From the NCBI GenBank assembly GCA_014529385.2, contig CM043942.1:112066141-112130140 (forward strand): a DNA stretch of 64,000 nucleotides. The letters are read 5' to 3'. The stretch's first letter is position 1. Each line of letters opens with the position of its first letter. This document shows, in pieces, positions 1 to 10,853 of this stretch. Source of the DNA: Adiantum capillus-veneris (lineage: Eukaryota; Streptophyta; Polypodiopsida; Polypodiales; Pteridaceae). The notes beneath the pieces are model-generated. The model saw nothing but the letters and a program-made list of their open reading frames with translations. It was not told the origin of the DNA and made no database searches. The translations under genes and the position numbers were made by a program.

Positions 1-650
1 GAGAATTTCATCTTGGAAAGGAAGAGGAAAATGGTCCCTCTTTGTGGATGCATTAAGAGTCTTGTAATCAACACAAACTCTCCACTTACCATTCTTTTTT
101 GGTGTGAATACCACTGGAGAAACCCACTCTAAGTCTTCAACAAGATAGATAAAACCTTCTTCCAATAGTCTCTTTACCTCCTTGAGCAAGGCCTCTTGTT
201 GAATTACTCTTGGTTGCCTGATCTTTTGCACTACAGGCTTACTTCCCTCCTTGAGCTTAATGTGATGTTGACCTATTCTAATGCCATTAATTTTATCATA
301 TTCATCAACGAACAATGTGGTAAAATTAATAAGCATCAAAATATAATTGTCACACTCCTTCCCACACAACTCACTAGAGAGCATACATTGTAGCTTATTT
401 ATTCTATCAAAGATTGTGTATGGGGTGTTGTCCCTGGTTTGATGATGATGCATCAGGTTGCTCCATCTTCTTAGGGTCCTTGAGAATGACCCCCATCACC
501 TCAATGCTACTATCGCTTTCTTCAGTCATTGTTGACACCTCCTCTGAAGTGGTTGAAGAGTCAGTACTAGAAAAATCATCCCCTTCCCTTTCTTATCTTT
601 CTCTTTATGCTAATTTTCTCAAAATGAAGAGATAATTTCCCATGCATTGG
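1..650 (-). pseudogene. Ty3/gypsy pol fragment: acidic linker and N-terminal reverse transcriptase
   Basis: Read on the minus strand, this is the start of a gypsy reverse transcriptase that runs off the left window edge. The segment 1-240 encodes the fingers region, with the hallmark WVSPVVFTPKKNGKWRVCVD followed by a K-x-LNA-x-T motif and FPLPF. Upstream (250-400) lies the usual lead-in (KLKEGSKPVVQK), and at about 430-600 an acidic Ser/Glu-rich linker like the one in element A near 7.8-8.0 kb. A frameshift near 410-425 separates linker and RT. No LTR or gag belonging to it is visible, so it is a truncated relic. Family assignment is firm; lineage is not. Confidence 0.85.
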
Positions 651-1676
651 TTATGCCCATGCCCCCTTGGTGTGAACCAGACTCGTCTTCCGAGTAGACT
701 AGAGTGCTTGGATTGAGCCCAAATATACTTGAATATTTTGTTTTCTATTATTGTATTTTTGTTTTTAAAGTTGATGGCTTAGAGATGGTAGTCAGAAATA
801 AGGGATAGGGGGAGGTCCTTACAGGCCAACTAACGTCGGCCTCGGGGATGCACCTTTAAGAAACTATTCATATAATGTGTGTTCAAAGCGTATTAAAAAG
901 ACCCCTTTACTTACATGCTTAAGGTAATAAAATGAACCCTTTTTCTTTAAAAACTTACGGGTTTTTCTCTAAAATCAATTAAAAATACCCTTATGTTTTA
1001 ATATAGTCCTATTAAAATTTTAAAATTTTGGCAATTAAAAAACCATTTATTTGAACTCATGTATTAACTTACATGGCTAAGAGGTGAACCCCCCAAACCG
1101 TCGAAAGATTCTCAAATCGACCTACTGCACAAGTCAAAGCATGTGATCCAGGCATTAGCAAGTGCTTCATTGGCACTTTGCACAAAAGACAAAAAAGAGG
1201 ACAATGCTCTAGAATGCATGCATCAGTAGGAAGATATAGAGATGTACATAGAGCTTAGTGGAAAAATAAAGAACAATTTATCGTGTCCTCTTGTGGGATA
1301 GAGTACGAGCACACTTTTGCTACAGTTGACTTCAAAAAAGGAAACAAATTTGAGGTTATTTTGGAACGACAATCCATGAGTCAACTCAAAATGATTCAAT
1401 ATTGGGGCTACGACCATCTCTATGTATGACATAAGGTTATCACAACCAAATTCAACACAAAGGACCATAGTTACAAAGATGTAGAACGAATCTCAACAGA
1501 AGATTTTGGTGTAACTACGGATTCCAAAACACAACTTCTTGCTTGGTTAATGAAGAATGCATGTATTTGGATATATAGGGCATTGACATGTGGAATCCCA
1601 AAAAAGGAAGATTGCATCCTAGAGTGCCCGTTAGAAGACATTCACTATGTAAAAGAGCCATTTCTAGAGGATTTAT
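651..1676. other. Unassigned non-coding stretch
   Basis: AT-rich sequence with no coding segment that I recognise. It lies between a minus-strand RT fragment and a plus-strand integrase fragment, so it probably includes retroelement flanks or untranslated parts. Short ORFs here show no conserved motif. Confidence 0.4.
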
Positions 1677-2345
1677 TTGAACTCTTTGGATAGAATGATA
1701 GCACAATTCTTATATGAGAACATTTCCACCAGATATGGGATTCAAATTGAGATAGTGAGTGATCAAGGGACTCACGATATAATTGATTTCATATTGCAAG
1801 AATTTATCGTGCTTCTTCAAAATCAGTACCATACCACGCTCAAGCAAACGAGCAAACCGATAGCACAAAAAAAAAAAGAAGCAAAGTACTCACAAAAATT
1901 GTTAGCAAATCAAGAGACAATTGAGATATGAAACTACACTCAAATTTATGGGCATATAGGGTAGCATGCAAAACATGAAAGAATATGGAACCTTTCAATT
2001 TGCTATTTGGAGCAAGTGCCATACTTTTTGCAGAATTATTGATTCCTACAATACCCATTGCACAAGAATTAGGATGACTGGGACATGAGTTTTCTGGTAG
2101 ACTAGAACAACTAACTCAATTATAAGAGTTGCAACACAAGGCTCTTGCCACTATCTATGCACAAAAATGAAAAATAAAAGAATTTCATGACCAGCATGTG
2201 ATAAGCAAGGAGTTTTAGAAGGGAAACTATGTATTAGTCTACACCTTGAAGTAGCACTTCAAAAAACTAAGAAAGTGAGGTAATGGCCCATTTGTGATTA
2301 ATGACATATCACCCAATGGTGTCGTATAACTTGCAACATTAGAGC
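1677..2345 (+). pseudogene. Integrase core and C-terminal fragment, family G copy 1 (Ty3/gypsy)
   Basis: The first ORF (1677-1931) carries RYGIQIEIVSDQGTH, the second catalytic-Asp block of a gypsy integrase, followed by a degraded segment where the HPQAN-x-x-E block should be. Downstream, frames broken by stops still read LHSNLWAYRVA, then NGPFVINDISPNGV and EVMPNWINGCKLENYH. The same landmarks occur in the same order in copy 2 at 24.8-25.5 kb. The RT and RNase H parts that should precede it are not seen. Heavily decayed, many stops, no product expected. Confidence 0.75.
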
Positions 2346-3190
2346 AAGAGGTGATGCCTAATTGGATCAATGGTTGCAAACTAGAGAATTATCATCAACC
2401 TCTCACCTTAGAAATGTTGGAGAAGATTCATGAAGCAAATGACAGGAAATATAAAAACTCAAGCAATTCAAGAACCAGCAAAGGAGGAAGCCATGGTGTA
2501 GATTTTAAAGAGCAAAAAATGACAAAATCTAACTCCACTATGTCAAGTAGAAGTATCTTCTCCTCCTATTGCAACAATCCAGATCAAGAAAAGTCGGCTT
2601 GGAGGTATGGATGTACGTATCAATGTTAAACTCCCTAATGAAACAACAGAAAGAGAACTTGTAGATATGAGAGTGTGTATTAATGCTATGTGGTATTCTA
2701 CATACCTCAACTATCTAGCTCCATGATAGAATCAACCAAAATAAAGCTAAGGACAGCTCATAGAGGAACAATGATTAGTCTGAAAGAAGCCAATGTCTCA
2801 ATCAACATCGACAATAACGACTACCCACATCAATTCCACATCGTGGCAGATACAGATCTCAATGAAGAAATCATCTTAGGAGTTTCATGGATGTGCACTT
2901 ACAAAGAAATATCAAATTAGTAGGTAGGATGACACTTTGAAGTACAATATTAAGGGTACATCGTACATTATATCCTTGGCCCAAAGAGATCATATTTCAA
3001 ATGTACAATGAAAGTTAGAAGAAGCGGAGCAAGAGGAGCCAAAAATTCATCTATCCAATTGCAACTGTCTACAAGAATCCTTAGGAGAAAGGTTCAGTTA
3101 TGTTGAGAGTACGTTTGGAAAAAAGTTCAATCATGGAAACCAAACCGCAACAAATATGGATACCCAAGGACATGGTTTACAATTGGTCTT
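2346..3190 (+). pseudogene. Linker, retropepsin-like domain and IWIPK tail downstream of integrase, family G copy 1
   Basis: Directly after the integrase C-terminus, the frame passes through a charged linker (2400-2600) into GGMDVRINVKLPN, then ELVDMRVCINAMWYSTY (2655-2705), which aligns to the DTGA active-site block of copy 2 (ALVDTGARVNALSYSTY). The flap-to-hydrophobic-Gly part follows: PHQFHIVADTDLNEEIILGV-SW (2825-2895). The catalytic Asp is kept, but the TGA of the motif is changed. Near 3155 QIWIPK matches the repeated IWVPK motif in the tail of copy 2. The order integrase, protease, tail is therefore the same in both copies. 3191-3499 holds nothing I can assign. Confidence 0.7.
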
Positions 3191-3499
3191 TACTACTCAG
3201 CATAAGACAAAATGGTGAATGAAATCCAAACAAAAATTCCGTGCTTCATCATGCTCACCAAAGTATAAGTAGATTCCCAAATACCAAGTGGAGATTTCCA
3301 TAACCGCCAAAGAGATGACATGGTAATGGATACGGAAAAAATAAAACTTCCAAACATCTTCAACATCTCCAACAACAATCTTCAATTTGGCACCCAAAGC
3401 CAGGCCAAGCCACATCAACAATCAACACCTTGTAATCACTAAAGCAACCATCAAAGGGCGGGCAATTCGTCTTCAAAAAATTTTGTTTAGAAAACACGG

Positions 3500-4645
3500 T
3501 GTGAGCGGGATGAATACACACACAGCGCCTCTATAACGACCCGACACACACTCTTGCGAAGATACACACACACACTATGGGGCACCACTCGGCTTACACA
3601 ACACACCTGGCCGAGACAAGGAACACACCTCTGGAGTGAGAGGAGAGAGACTATCCACTTGCCCACTCCACACACACACACACACACCCAAAATACTCAG
3701 CTCAAAAGAGGAGATTTTTGGAGGTTTAGATACAATTGAGCTTGGGCCAACACCAATGGGGCAAATAGCTCACACAATATGGGTAAAGAATACCAGATAC
3801 AATCAAAAATTGGAGTAGAAGCTTCACTCATAGGAGAAACATACACAGCCAAAACAGTAGAAAAATAATGAGGAATTTGGCAAAATGCACAGCGCCATCA
3901 CGTTCGGAACGGCCCAAAACCCCAGTCTACAATGTCAAAGTGCTCAAATCCGACATCGGATGAGCAGTTTAGGGCCAAAACAGGCTCCAAAAAACCCCAA
4001 AAACACACTTGCAGCTGTTGCTCCTCTTCTCTCCACGTTTTTTCTGGTCTTCTCTCAGTTTTTTCAGTTCCCACACTTAGCACTTTTAGTTGGGCACCCT
4101 TGGCCTTTTAGATGACCTCAAACGGACCCCGAACAGGCCAAAAACTGACCTCGAAGTGCATAGTTGTCACCTTTTTGCATCATCCGCACACCTGGCACTC
4201 ATTTATTTTCAATAATGCATCTCGCAACCACGTGAAGTGTCCACAAAAATTGGTCCTAATGATGACCTTTCTACATAACTCTCACAAGAAAACACCCACG
4301 TTGTGTCTGTATTCATCCACGTGCCAATATTTACGCCCGTTCGGCCTCCTGACGCCACTAGATGCCATGTGACGCACCTGCTTACCTCATGTCGTCGGCC
4401 TTCAGATAGCTTCCTCGAGAATTTTTACGCGCTACCAACTCCTCCTTATTGTATAAAAAACACAATGGTACTGGTAATAGTGAAAATCGCTGCACTATGT
4501 ACACCCTGTCCTACCTGTACACACGTGGGCCCCACGTAACCACATGGCTATGGAAATTGGGCAATCCTTTATTCGATGCACCATGCATGTGTATGTACAT
4601 ATGCGCAATCCCTTGCTCCGAAAAACTCCTGACATAATTTGCCCA
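3500..4645 (-). repeat. 3' LTR of element A
   Basis: On the plus strand it starts TGTGAGCGGG and ends TTTGCCCA, giving TG...CA termini. It matches 10854-11933 over about 1,060 bp, including the CA-rich stretch and the TTAGTTGGGCACCCTTGG block. The right boundary is set by the adjoining polypurine tract, not by homology, because the other LTR is truncated there. Confidence 0.85.
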
Positions 4646-4655
4646 TCCCCTAGCC
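4646..4655 (-). promoter_or_regulatory. Polypurine tract of element A
   Basis: Minus strand GGCTAGGGGA immediately precedes LTR start TGGGCAAATTATG. Element F has an equivalent site at 19935-19943 (CCTAGAGGG followed by TGGGCAATG), which supports the call. Such tracts prime plus-strand DNA synthesis in LTR retrotransposons. Confidence 0.65.
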
Positions 4656-4662
4656 TGCTCGA

Positions 4663-5844
4663 TCATTCATGATCAGCAGCAACAAAAAGCAATATGAGAC
4701 TCGCGGCGTCACAAGTCTCCTCATCCCTCACCAACACTCCTTGATCCACAGACAGTTCATCTTGATCGACCATCATCAACCTGGCATGATACAATTTAAG
4801 ACGCAATCCATTTACCCTTGACTGATGTAGAAACCCATCCAGGTTAGCCAACTGATATGTACCATTCGGGAAACACTCCACTACCTTGAAAGGGCCTTCC
4901 CACTTAATTTGAAACTTCTTTTGGAAGGTGTTGTCCAGCTTACTGTTGTAGCGCAAAACCAAGTCATGCTTCTTGATACCCTTACTTTTGACCTTTTCAT
5001 TTATCTTTGCCAAAGCCCTATCTTGCATCTGCCGATAATGTTTCAATGCACTCATCCTATCCAGCTAAACCTCTTGTAGCTGTAAGAGCCTCTCTTCGAA
5101 TGCATCACTAGGCGGTCCAAGCAACTTCTCTAACATCTTGATTGCAGGCAACTCTACTTCCACAGGCAATAGTGCTTCCTTTCCATACACCAAATGAAAT
5201 GGAGTAAACCCTGTACCTATCTTCATTGAAGTACGGTAAGCCCATAATGCACTAGGCAATTCCAAATCCCAATTCTTTCCTTGGTGCTCTGTCACTTTCA
5301 AAAGAATCTGTACCAACTCACCATTGAATCTTTAATTTAAGCCATTACACTGTGGGTACTCAGGAGTGGTATGCTGGTGCCTAATCTCTATCTTTGTACA
5401 TAAAAAATCTAGCAGTTTAGCTCTAAAGCCAGACCCCTTATCTGAAAGTAGCTCCAGTGGCACCCCAAACTTGCAACATATGTCATCATACACAAATTTT
5501 TCCACATCCTTTGCAGTGATCTGTTTTATTGCTATAGACTCTTCCCATCTAGAGAGATAGTCCATTGCAGTCAAAATATAGCTTTCGCCCCTGCTTGTGA
5601 TAGGTAACGGGCCTATTGCATCAATCCCCCACTTTTCAAACACATCAAATGCCATAATGGTTTTTCGTAGCTCTGGCTTCAACACTCTCTTCCCAAGTGC
5701 TTGACACCTATTGCAAGACCTACACCAATGGTGAACATCCTTGTGCAAACTAGGCCATACATACCCCTCTTGCAAAATCTTATGCAAAGTGATCTTTAGA
5801 GCAAAATGGCCACCACATGCGCCTTCGTGATTCTCTTCCAACAC
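4663..5844 (-). pseudogene. Integrase of element A
   Basis: Reading down from 5844: an H2C2 zinc-binding domain (GGHF...CRSCNRCQ), the catalytic core with D in KWGIDAIGPLP and D in ELLSDKGSGF, and the YPQCNGL block. The catalytic Glu position that should follow is part of an Asn codon plus a TAA stop (near 5332), while RFNGELVQILL continues in the same frame. The core continues as WAYRTS and LVYGKEALLP (5065-5316), and the C-terminal domain as LDNTFQKKFQIKWEGPFKVVE (4663-5055). 4663-6501 is one frame interrupted only by stop codons. In an intact element this enzyme would join cDNA ends to chromosomal DNA. Confidence 0.88.
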
Positions 5845-5859
5845 TCTATAAAGCTCCCC

Positions 5860-6081
5860 TCACCAAGGTACACGTCTCAAAACGAGATCAGCCCCTTTCA
5901 TGTATAAGACATCACCAATCAATTTGTACCTGTATGCTCTATGCACAAATCCATACTTCTTAGACTTTTGAATCTCCTTTGGAATGATTCCTGTTAGCAA
6001 AAACTCCTCTTCTTGAGCCAAACTTTCCCGGCCATGATAAAGAGGTAAAGTGGTCCTCAACACAAATAGCTCCCCAATCAT
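5860..6081 (-). pseudogene. RNase H to integrase connecting segment of element A
   Basis: In frame with the flanking RNase H and integrase pieces and separated from them by single stops. It ends YKLIGDVLYMKGADLVLRRV, the usual lead-in to the H2C2 domain (LY-x-RG-x-D-x-x-LRR). No catalytic role of its own is expected; the segment is part of the pol polyprotein. Confidence 0.75.
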
Positions 6082-6093
6082 GCCTTGAGCTGC

Positions 6094-6501
6094 TTAATGT
6101 GCCTCTCCATTTAGAGCACATTCAATGTGTCTGATGCTCCATGCTACGAACTTTTTTAACAGGCCTTTAATTCTGAAGCACTTTTCCTTTAATGAGGTGT
6201 TCTTGCTCTTCCACACACCCAGCACTTGCTTCACAACTAACAAGGCATCACCTTTTATGCTCAACCTTCTAACCCCATGCTTCAAACAAATGTGTAATCC
6301 GGCTTCCAGAGTAGCATATTCAGCCTCATTGTTACTATGAGCATCCAATTTGAACCCTCTCTTGCATACTAGCTTCCCCTCTGGATCATAAAGTGCTACA
6401 CCCCCTGACGCTGCATCATGGCTCTTTCTGTATGAACCATCAAAGAACAACACATGTGCATTTCTGATCTGTGGCACTTCTTCAACTACCTTTCTCACCA
6501 C
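6094..6501 (-). pseudogene. Second (archaeal-type) RNase H of element A
   Basis: The 135-residue ORF carries the RNase H1-like signature: FFDGSYRKSHDAASGGVALY (first Asp), NNEAEYATLEAGL (Glu in the NNEAEY block), IKGDALLVVKQVLG (Asp), and HIECALNGEAH near the end. This domain is additional to the normal gypsy RNase H immediately upstream. Dual RNase H is known from the plant Tat lineage. The catalytic acidic residues look intact. Adjacent stops at both ends show that it is only a piece of a broken polyprotein. Confidence 0.85.
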
Positions 6502-7600
6502 CTCTTCCTTAACAATAAGGGGATTTCCTTGTAGGTCAACAAATCAGCTAGGGTAGCCCTTGTACTATCTTCCACTAGAAAAGAGAACTCAAACTCTTGC
6601 AGCTCAATTACCCATTTCTTTACCACATTTGACATGTTAGTACCATTAATTAACTGTGGCAAAAAGGCATAACTCGTCAAGAAAACAAAAGGTCATGGTA
6701 GCAAGTAATGACGAAATCGTTGACAAGCAAATATTACACTGGCCATCACTAGCTCTACTTCCGAGAACCTTCTCTCCGCTACCAACTTCACTCGGCTTGC
6801 ACAATACACTGGCCTCATATAATGGCTTCCCTTCCCCTTTTGCAATAGCATGGCTCCAATGGCATCATCCCCTACTGATGGATTTACAGAAAACACTTTC
6901 TCCCAATCAGGAGCCTGCAAATTGGGATCAACCTCAATGCCATTTTCTGACACCATATGGCCCAATAACTTCACCCTTGGCTGTGCTAGATGACATTTCT
7001 TTGGATTTAGTTGTCCTCCACATTCATCATATCGAGACAATACTATCTGCAACTTCTCATGGTGTTCAACCCTACTGCTATAGACACAGAAATCATCCAT
7101 AAAAGCTTTAACACAACTACCAATGAATGGTTCCAACACCCAATTTGCTCTCTCTTGATAGAAGGAAGGTCCATGGCATAATACTGCAATACGCCAAACG
7201 GCAATATTGTATAGCAATAGCAGCCCCATGGCGTAAAAAAAGTTGTCTTTGTGCGGTCTTTAAGAGCAATCTTCAATTGAAAATAGCATGAAAACCACCA
7301 CACACACTATACCTCTCATAACCTGCCACTGAATCCAAGATCTGATCGATGAATGGAAGAGGATATGGGTTCTTCTTAGTGGCTGCATTTAAGGGTTTAA
7401 AATCTACACAAATTCTCCACTTCCCATCCTTCTTTGGACTGACTACAACTGGACTCACCCATTCTGTGGTCTCCACAAGGACTATGAACCCTGCCTTCAA
7501 TAACTTGTCCACCTCTTCTCACAAGGCTTCCATTTGCTCTTGACCCAACCTTCTTAGCCTTTGCCGCACTGGTTTAGCACCTTCTTTCAGCTCTATATGC
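6495..7600 (-). pseudogene. Reverse transcriptase and first RNase H of element A, thumb deleted
   Basis: The fingers at 7273-7512 read WVSPVVVSPKKDGKWRICVD and YPLPFIDQILD. The palm (6950-7303) shows TPWGCYCYTILPFGV and the catalytic box as FMDD (KAFMDDFCVYSS), then LNPKKCHLAQ and LGHMVSENGIEVDP. At about 6928 GIEVDP is joined straight to LQAPDWEKVF, so the thumb or connection (about 55-60 codons by family comparison) is missing. The gypsy RNase H follows (DDAIGAMLLQ, then ACQRFRHYLLP). Several frames are used: stops and frameshifts lie near 7270, 7230 and 6690. Confidence 0.85.
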
Positions 7601-8064
7601 ATCTCTTCACCCTTGAACCCTCTGATATCTTCATATGAAGTAATGAACAAATCAGGAAAACTAGCCAGCATGTGCAAATATATCTCCTTCTCCATAGCTG
7701 AGAGGTCTCCACTGATCATTTGTGTCATCAATTCTTGCTTCTTTGACAATTCAACCTTCGTTTGCATCAGCACTTCATAAGGCCCTTCACTCTCATCTTC
7801 AACTTCATTCGCAAATGAAACTAAACCAGACTCCTGGATTCCTTTGTCCATCAAAAGAAATGCAACATCAGCATCCTCATCACTGTTGGTAGTGCTATCA
7901 CTGTCCTCATCTATCACCGTGGAATAGTCTTCATCACTAGACTCATCCTCATCTTCATAAATCTCCTCTAATCGTTTCCTTGTGTCCATATTATAAAGCT
8001 TGTTGGTATATGTCTTTCCATAGAGGCTAATCGTACCATGTCGCCAATCTTGAACAACTCCCAC
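7519..8064 (-). pseudogene. Acidic linker and RT lead-in of element A
   Basis: The 181-residue ORF has a strongly acidic, low-complexity centre (EEIYEDEDESSDEDYSTVID and onward, about 7850-7980). It ends with the conserved gypsy motif HIELKEGAKPVRQRLRRLG just before the RT fingers. The N-terminal part (HGTISLYGKTYTNKLYNM) resembles the end of the protease region. It probably acts as a spacer between protease and RT. Confidence 0.7.
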
Positions 8065-8104
8065 TACACGTAATCATGGTCTGTCCAGTAATAGGATATG
8101 CTCT

Positions 8105-8431
8105 CTACCCTACTGGCATCACATGAAAATCAACCACTTCCTTTGCATCATATGCTTCCACTTCTAAGCTCTTTACAACACCCAAACATTTTACTTTCTG
8201 ATTGTTTGCCAATCTGATCCGGACACATGACACCCCAGCCACTGTGAGACCCATCTTCTCAATGCATGAGTGTGTTATGACGCATATTTGGGCTCTGCCA
8301 TCCACATAACCTTGTCCCAAATTTTTTCTTTTATGCCACACATCTACTATTGGACAAATGTCTGGTAGCTCATCCATTGCCAACACCTTTACTGAACCTC
8401 TCTCTGGCTCTTTCTCCATTGGGTTAACCAT
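8105..8431 (-). pseudogene. Retropepsin (aspartic protease) of element A
   Basis: The ORF contains GYVDGRAQICVITHSCIEKM, the active-site loop of a retropepsin, followed by VRIRLANNQKVKCLGVV. The expected Asp is present, but the canonical D-[ST/G]-G-A reads DGRA, so the second Gly is replaced by Arg and activity is doubtful. It sits between the gag zinc knuckle and the RT linker, the normal gypsy position, and shares a frame with the gag C-terminal piece. Confidence 0.75.
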
Positions 8432-8440
8432 CCTCTTCCA

Positions 8441-9850
8441 CTATCGCTTTAGCTTAGGCACCATCTCTATAAGCTGCCCAAAAGTAACATCTGCCTTCCT
8501 GCTCGTCAGATCCTCCTTCAAGTCATAGCTTAATTGCCCATCCCCTAGTGGAAAATCTGAAACATGAAACTTGCGATGAGTTCTTCTTTTCCTGTTGTCC
8601 TTGACATCCTTGCCTTCATGGCTCTTTCCCTTCTTCTTACTAGGACCTGGGGTACTTCTTCCTTCCTTTTCCTCTGTGGTCCTCTTCCCAATAGGCATCA
8701 CTAATGTATCCTCTAGCTTTGATGCCTTCTCCAAGGTGACTACACTTAGCACTTTTGTCTTTCCCTTTTCCTCCTGGGTTAATCCACTGGTTCCTTCATC
8801 TCCCTTAATTTTGATGCCATAATCATTTGACCTAGTTAGCACCTGTCTTGGTAATGGATACATGTCTCCCCCCATCCTTGGTGGCTTATCACATTGCGGG
8901 CTGATGTGGACCAACTCTCCACAATTATAACTTGTGGGCGTCTGCCTCCAAAACCTACCATTGCTTTGTCCAACACCATTCTTAGGCCTTTCTTCACCTC
9001 CTCGCTGATTTGCAAACCTCCCTCGACCTCGATTATTTCCCACTTTACCTAGCATGTTTAGGCTGAGATTCTTCATCAAATCTACCACTTGCCTCATGTC
9101 TTTCCTTAGCCCATCATCTTGCACCGATGTAGTGACCACTGCTGGCATAACCTGAGTAGTAACAAGAACCACTAGTTCGTGATGAACCTGGCATGCGACC
9201 TTGTAAAGAGTCCATAGGTTGAAATTCAGACCTCATGGGCAAAGACTCCACCCCAAACTGGATCATTTTCCTCAACTTGCACTCTTTGTTCCTTGCTACC
9301 TCTAGTGCATCTTCATATGTCCTAGGCTTCTTTAGCTCCACTCTCCAACCTATATTCTCCCAAAGACCATCCAAAAACATGTCCTTCTTCATCATGTCAG
9401 GCGGGGATACCTGTGGTGCTAAGTCCTTGCACATCCTCTCCCATGCCAATGAAAACTTATGTATGTACGCATCTACTGGCTCACCTTCCTTTTGCACCAA
9501 AGCCTGTACTTCTTGCCACACTTTGTCAGGATCTTCTATCTTCACAAACTCCACTTCCAATCCATGCCTTAGATTGTCCCAACTCAATCTTACAGGTGGA
9601 TCAGCCACATGCAGCTCCTCTTGAAATGCTTTGACCAAACTCGTGCATCACTCTTCAAAAAAATTTGGAGAAGGCGTAACATCTGTGCCAGGTCATGAAT
9701 CTGGTTGCTAATGCAGACAAACTCCATCTTTTCTAGAAATTCTTCCACATCTTCATCACTTCTTCCATGAAACTCCGGATAAGAGAAAGCCATGGCTACC
9801 CAAGTTACTATGCTTTGAGAACCCCTTCGAACACACGTGCAAGAACCCAA
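8441..9850 (-). pseudogene. Gag of element A with degenerate zinc knuckle
   Basis: Three overlapping pieces. 9590-9850 contains the gag start region (FHGRSDEDVEEFLEKMEFV). 9114-9638 is the Retrotrans_gag core (LSWDNLRHGLEVEF, QKEGEPVDAYIHKFSLAWER). 8441-9172 is the nucleocapsid and a Lys-rich tail. The zinc knuckle reads SYNCGELVHISPQC: the first Cys of C-x2-C-x4-H-x4-C is Ser. Two frameshifts split the gene, near 9610 and 9150. In a live element Gag would form the virus-like particle. Confidence 0.83.
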
Positions 9851-9896
9851 AACTTTTCACTGACTCAACCTCTAGAAACTTCAATCGAGCTTGACT

Positions 9897-10139
9897 TTAG
9901 ATAAGGACAAACACATGCACATCAAATGAGTTTTCATAGTTAATCATTGGAATTACAACAGGCAATGGACATTCCAAGATCTCTCTTAATCTTCTTGGCC
10001 CGAACATAAATACTATGCGCTGCTGGAAAAAAATCTTCCTGGACACATGAACATTTATCTGTATTCTTTGAGTTAAATGAAATGGAGTGAATTGAGGGCC
10101 ATTTTGATCATCCATTAAAGCCAACCATGTAGCTCCCAA
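9897..10139 (-). CDS. Conserved small ORF between 5' LTR and gag, element A
   Basis: The 80-residue ORF ends about 50 bp before gag. It contains SRKIFFQQRIVFMFG and SFDVHVFVLI followed by a stop. A clearly related segment sits in the same place in element B (52921-53140): SRKINFQQRMVFMFG and SFDVHIFILL plus stop. Conservation of protein sequence, length and even the stop position in two diverged elements suggests a translated leader ORF or a gag-leader domain. I do not recognise the domain. Ogre and other Tat elements are known to carry an extra ORF upstream of gag, but I cannot claim homology to it. Confidence 0.55.
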   Translation of the reverse strand: MGATWLALMDDQNGPQFTPFHLTQRIQINVHVSRKIFFQQRIVFMFGPRRLREILECPLPVVIPMINYENSFDVHVFVLI

Positions 10140-10831
10140 GAAGGCACACCTGACTTATCCTCTGATTTTGCCAAAATTTCAGCAGCATAACAGCATAAAT
10201 TCCTTAAAATACCAAAAGACCAGCCATCATAACTTGGAAAAAATTCGACAGAGTTTCCCCAGAAGTAGAGCAATGAGAACCCAAAACATAGACTGTATAT
10301 GTATGCATAAATTGCCAACAATAGAACCCGAGCATCAAATAGGACTCACTAGTACATAGCCTATGGCGAGGTCATGAAAAGGGTGCTCCAGCTACCTGTA
10401 TCACCGAAAGGATCTCCACATTTGAGAATCCCTCATCTCAATAAAACCTCACGCTATCGACCCTCACACGAAGGCTAATGCAAATCGCGTATAGTCAAGT
10501 CTCAGAAATGACTATCTTCCAGACCAAGTCTCAAAAATGGTTGGGACTGCCAAATAAAACCAATTATGGATCCACAAAGGCGTACAATGGCATTTTCCAC
10601 AAGTAACGTACAATCCAACAGACAATGCACTCAAACATGCGCCAAGTGATGCATACCCTCAACAACTGTAAGTGACATCACTACAAGTATATCACTATAC
10701 TCCAGCTACATGTACCTGTGTGAATCACCTGTACCTCTACCTATCCCTATAACCTGTAACCTGTAACCTGTAATCTGCAACCTGTAACCTGTAATCCCGA
10801 ATCTCGAAGCAGAAGGTACTCGAAGAAGATC
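10140..10831 (-). other. 5' untranslated leader of element A
   Basis: Non-coding region between the leader ORF and the primer-binding site. It includes a short run of CCTGTAA heptamers at about 10750-10795. No conserved protein motif is seen. Confidence 0.5.
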
Positions 10832-10847
10832 CTGAGTGGGGGCACCA
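10832..10847 (-). promoter_or_regulatory. Putative tRNA primer-binding site of element A
   Basis: On the minus strand the LTR ends CACA, followed by a short spacer (TTGTT) and TTGGTGCCCCCACTCAG. The TGG start and its position fit a PBS. The layout (CACA, T-rich spacer, TGG) is also seen for fragment J at 32739-32760. I cannot name the primer tRNA. Confidence 0.55.
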
Positions 10848-10853
10848 AAACAA

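Noticed and set aside
3554-3739. Thr/His-rich ORFs in the 3.5 and 10.9 kb regions
   Set aside because: They fall in the CA-rich parts of the element A LTRs, and the two LTR copies do not preserve the frame.
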